Assembly (NCBI GenBank): GCA_017437905.1
Contig: JAFRWY010000098.1
Location: forward strand, 1-43,881
Reading direction: 5' to 3'
Length of the DNA stretch: 43,881 bases
From: Eubacterium sp.
Lineage (GTDB): Bacteria > Bacillota > Clostridia > Lachnospirales > Lachnospiraceae
Each line of letters starts with the position of its first letter. Position 1 is the stretch's first letter. Of this stretch, positions 41,165 to 43,881 are shown one piece after another. The notes under the pieces were generated by a model, which saw nothing but the letters and a program-made list of their open reading frames with translations, ran no database searches and was not told where the DNA came from. The position numbers were made by a program, and so were the translations under genes.

Positions 41165-43881
41165 CTACACAAGGCCGCAGTAGGTAAAATCCTTTGCTTC
41201 CACAGCCGCTTTTACAGCCGCCTCATCCACCTCGCCGGACAGGGTAATTACTGCGGTTCCCGCATCATGGCTGACCTCCGCCGATGCTACAAAAGGCAGT
41301 GCTTCCAGCGCCTTTTTCACGCTCATTTCGCAGTGTCCGCACATCATTCCTTCGATCTTCACTGTTTTGGTCATTTTCTCTTTCCTCTCTTTCTCCTGCT
41401 TATGCTTTTCTTCCTTGTATTGTTCCAGGATCCGGGCCACGGCTGCTCCCTTTTCCTGTCCCTTTCTTCGTACCGCTTCCGGGGCTTCCCGTACCGCATT
41501 TTTCTTCTTCCCTTCCGGTCGCAGCCGGTTCAGCCGGAGTGCGTTCATGCAGACCGTGAAGCTGGACAGGCTCATGGCAGCCGCACCGATCATGGGATTT
41601 AACTTCCAGGGGAAGAGTCCCGCCGCCAGGGGAATGCAGATCACATTGTAGAAAAATGCCCAGAACAGGTTCTCATGAATATTCCGGAGCGTGGCCCTGC
41701 TGATCCGTATGGCGGCCGCCACGTCCGAAAGACGGCTGTTCATCAGTACCACATCCGCGCTGTCGATGGCAACATCCGTTCCCGCTCCGATGGCAAATCC
41801 GGCGTCCGCCCTTGTGAGTGCGGGCGCATCGTTGATCCCGTCACCCACCATTGCCACGCGTCCTGCGGAGCGAAGCAGACGGACCACCTCTTCCTTTCCC
41901 TCCGGCAGCACACCTGCCACCACATGGGAGATGCCCGCTTCCTTTGCAATGGCCGCTGCCGTCCGTTCATTATCCCCCGTCAGCATGACCACTTCCGTTC
42001 CCAGCTCCCGCAGCTGCCGTACCGCATCCGCGGAATCCGCCCGGAGTCCGTCCGCCACGGCAATGATCCCCAGCAGTCTTCCGTCCTCTGCGAAGAAGAG
42101 GGGCGTCTTTCCCTCATCCGCCAGACGTTCCTCCGATTGCAGCATCCGGTCCGGAAGAGCCGTAACCGTGCGGATATACTTCCCGCTGCCTCCGGTCAGC
42201 CGGTGTCCCTCCAGGATCCCGGACAGGCCGTGTCCCGGCAGCGCCCGGAATTCCCGGATCCCGCCGGACCTGCCGGAGCCGCCCGGAGCAGAGTCCCCTC
42301 CGGCGCATTCCTCCGACGCGGCATGCTCCGTACCGGCATTCTCCGCACCGGCATTCTCCGTACCGCGCCCGTCCGTGATCCCGGAACCACCTTCCGTATC
42401 CGTCTTTCTCCTCTCACCCGCTGCATCCGGCACCAGACCCGTTTCTTCCAGGTATGCCACCACTGCTCTTGCCAGCGGATGCTCGCTCCTTTCTTCCAGA
42501 AGGGCTGCTTTCCGGAGCAGTTCTTCCTCCGTCACCCCATCTGCCGGAATCACCTCCGTCACCTTCGGTGTTCCCTCCGTGACCGTTCCCGTTTTATCCA
42601 GAACGATGATCTCCGTCTTCCCGGCGGTTTCCAGCGCTTCTCCTGTCTTAAAAAGGATCCCGTGCTTTGCTCCCACACCGTTTCCGACCATGACGGCTAC
42701 CGGTGTAGCCAGTCCCAGGGCACAGGGACAGGAGATCACCAGTACGGAGATTCCCCTGGCCAGTGCAAATGCGGCCGTCTTTCCTGCGATCAGCCAGCCG
42801 GCCGTCACAAGGATGGCAATACCGATCACCACCGGCACAAAGACACCCGACACCCGGTCGGCGATCCGGGCGATGGGCGCTTTCGTCGCCGCCGCGTCCG
42901 ATACCATGCGGATGATCCGTCCGAGAGCCGTATCCTCCCCGATCCGGACCGCCCTGCAGAGAAGGTATCCTGACTGATTGATGGTTGCGGTATGAACCGT
43001 ATCATTTACGTCCTTATCCACCGGCACCGATTCCCCGGTCAGGGCCGACTCATCCACCGCGCTCTGTCCCTCCAGCACCACGCCGTCCACCGGAACCGCT
43101 TCGCCGGGCCGGACCGCAAAGAGATCTCCCACCTTTACTTCCCTGACCGGCACCGTAACCTCCTGTCCCTCCCGGACCAGAGTTGCCGTCTCCGGCGCAA
43201 GGCGCATCAGACTTTTCAGGGCATCCGTGGTACGTCCCTTCGAAACCGCCTCCAGCAGTTTTCCGACGGTGATCAGCGCCGGGATCATGGCTGCCGATTC
43301 AAAATAAAGCTCATCGTGATAGAGCATCATCAGATCCGCTGCCTGGGCACCGTCCGCAGCCATCCGGCCCATCCGGAGCAGCACGGTCACACTCCATAGA
43401 AAGGAGACCGCCGACCCCAGCGCCACCAGCGTATCCATATTCGGAGCCAGATGGCAGAGGCTCCGGAAACCGCCGGTAAAGAACTTCTGATTGATGATCA
43501 TGACGGTCCCTGCCAGCAGCAGCTGCAGGATCCCCAGTCCGAAAAGATTCCCTTCCAACCACGAAGGCAGCGGCCAGTTCCACATATTATGCCCCATGGA
43601 AATGTACATCAGCAGGAGAAGGAAGCCTACGGACAGGAAGAGCCGTTTCTTCAGGGCCGGTATCTCCCGATCAACCAGCGGATCCGCTTCCTTCGCAGTT
43701 TCGGACCCTTCTCCCTTCTTCATTGCACCGTAGCCCGCTTTCTCCACCGCCTGAAGGATTTCCTCGGGCGAAGCGGTTCCCTCCACGCCCATGGATTTTG
43801 TAAGCAGGCTGACGGAACAGGCGGTCACCCCCGGTACACCGGTGACCGCCTGTTCCACACGGCGCTGACAGGCCGCACAAC
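41165..43881 (-). CDS. copA: Copper-translocating P-type ATPase (CopA) with C-terminal HMA domain (5' end outside window)
   Basis: About 905 codons are present. A partial N-terminal HMA domain (CAAC at the edge) is followed by eight hydrophobic helices, [19 protein letters not shown] (metal channel), [11 protein letters not shown] (phosphorylated Asp), SEHPLARAV (P1B His-Pro motif) and [10 protein letters not shown]. After the final helices the frame continues through a Lys/Glu linker into a CopZ-like HMA domain with [14 protein letters not shown]. An internal ATG at 41374 with AGAGG upstream could also yield this domain as a free 69-residue chaperone. A low-complexity Gly/Glu/Ala insert (nt about 42258-42432) lies in the nucleotide-binding domain. 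It exports Cu+; silver or other metals are possible. Confidence 0.93.
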   Translation of the reverse strand, partial: CAACQRRVEQAVTGVPGVTACSVSLLTKSMGVEGTASPEEILQAVEKAGYGAMKKGEGSETAKEADPLVDREIPALKKRLFLSVGFLLLLMYISMGHNMWNWPLPSWLEGNLFGLGILQLLLAGTVMIINQKFFTGGFRSLCHLAPNMDTLVALGSAVSFLWSVTVLLRMGRMAADGAQAADLMMLYHDELYFESAAMIPALITVGKLLEAVSKGRTTDALKSLMRLAPETATLVREGQEVTVPVREVKVGDLFAVRPGEAVPVDGVVLEGQSAVDESALTGESVPVDKDVNDTVHTATINQSGYLLCRAVRIGEDTALGRIIRMVSDAAATKAPIARIADRVSGVFVPVVIGIAILVTAGWLIAGKTAAFALARGISVLVISCPCALGLATPVAVMVGNGVGAKHGILFKTGEALETAGKTEIIVLDKTGTVTEGTPKVTEVIPADGVTEEELLRKAALLEERSEHPLARAVVAYLEETGLVPDAAGERRKTDTEGGSGITDGRGTENAGAENAGTEHAASEECAGGDSAPGGSGRSGGIREFRALPGHGLSGILEGHRLTGGSGKYIRTVTALPDRMLQSEERLADEGKTPLFFAEDGRLLGIIAVADGLRADSADAVRQLRELGTEVVMLTGDNERTAAAIAKEAGISHVVAGVLPEGKEEVVRLLRSAGRVAMVGDGINDAPALTRADAGFAIGAGTDVAIDSADVVLMNSRLSDVAAAIRISRATLRNIHENLFWAFFYNVICIPLAAGLFPWKLNPMIGAAAMSLSSFTVCMNALRLNRLRPEGKKKNAVREAPEAVRRKGQEKGAAVARILEQYKEEKHKQEKERKEKMTKTVKIEGMMCGHCEMSVKKALEALPFVASAEVSHDAGTAVITLSGEVDEAAVKAAVEAKDFTYCGLV

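Overview
The window looks like chromosome of an anaerobic Gram-positive gut Clostridium relative, most likely Lachnospiraceae. The evidence is the AGGAGG-type ribosome sites, TTGACA/TATAAT promoters, secreted hydrolases with GW-type cell-wall-binding repeats, a butyrate-type CoA-transferase, rubrerythrin, MntP and an Rrf2 (CymR-like) sulfur regulator. Nearly all genes are on the minus strand. No tRNA, rRNA, CRISPR array or intact insertion sequence was seen.

Left part (1-8.8 kb): an adenosine deaminase cut by the window edge, a large secreted subtilisin-like protease, a GNAT remnant, a histidine phosphatase with a small membrane protein, a LysR regulator divergent from a DinB-like protein, and surE.

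Sulfur region (8.8-22.2 kb), the most interesting part. Two minus-strand transcription units are metY-cysK and a nine-gene operon. The operon runs: a lipoprotein fusing a family-3 amino-acid-binding domain to a MetQ/NlpA domain; metN; metI; two polar-amino-acid permeases and their ATPase; a GCS2-family glutamate-cysteine ligase; an EgtC-like class II amidohydrolase; and a second, divergent GCS2-family ligase. Both units begin the same way. A 19-bp CCTA...TAGG dyad overlaps the -35 box. A short Cys/Met-rich leader ORF (38 and 36 codons, 6 and 5 Cys) with its own ribosome site follows, then a terminator-like hairpin. A stretch of each leader ORF just after its first Cys cluster is complementary to the 5' arm of that hairpin. 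This is the layout of ribosome-mediated attenuation that senses charged tRNA-Cys (and/or Met). The same dyad lies in the promoter of the divergent rrf2 gene. My reading is a two-layer, cysteine-sensing regulon driving sulfur amino-acid import and gamma-glutamyl-thiol chemistry. The sequence elements are seen; the mechanism and pathway are inferred.

Right part (22.2-43.9 kb): a secreted coiled-coil/double-psi-barrel protein, a Dabb protein, a HAD phosphatase, a GH2 beta-galactosidase, a C39-like cell-wall peptidase, a CoA-transferase, MntP, a CobW-like GTPase with a repeat insertion, and a three-gene signalling block. That block holds a REC-GGDEF protein, a hybrid kinase with Hpt and a 42-bp tandem repeat tail, and a hybrid kinase fused to a DegV lipid-binding domain. 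A PrsW-type protease, rubrerythrin, and a copper P-type ATPase with a fused CopZ-like domain (cut by the right edge) complete the window.
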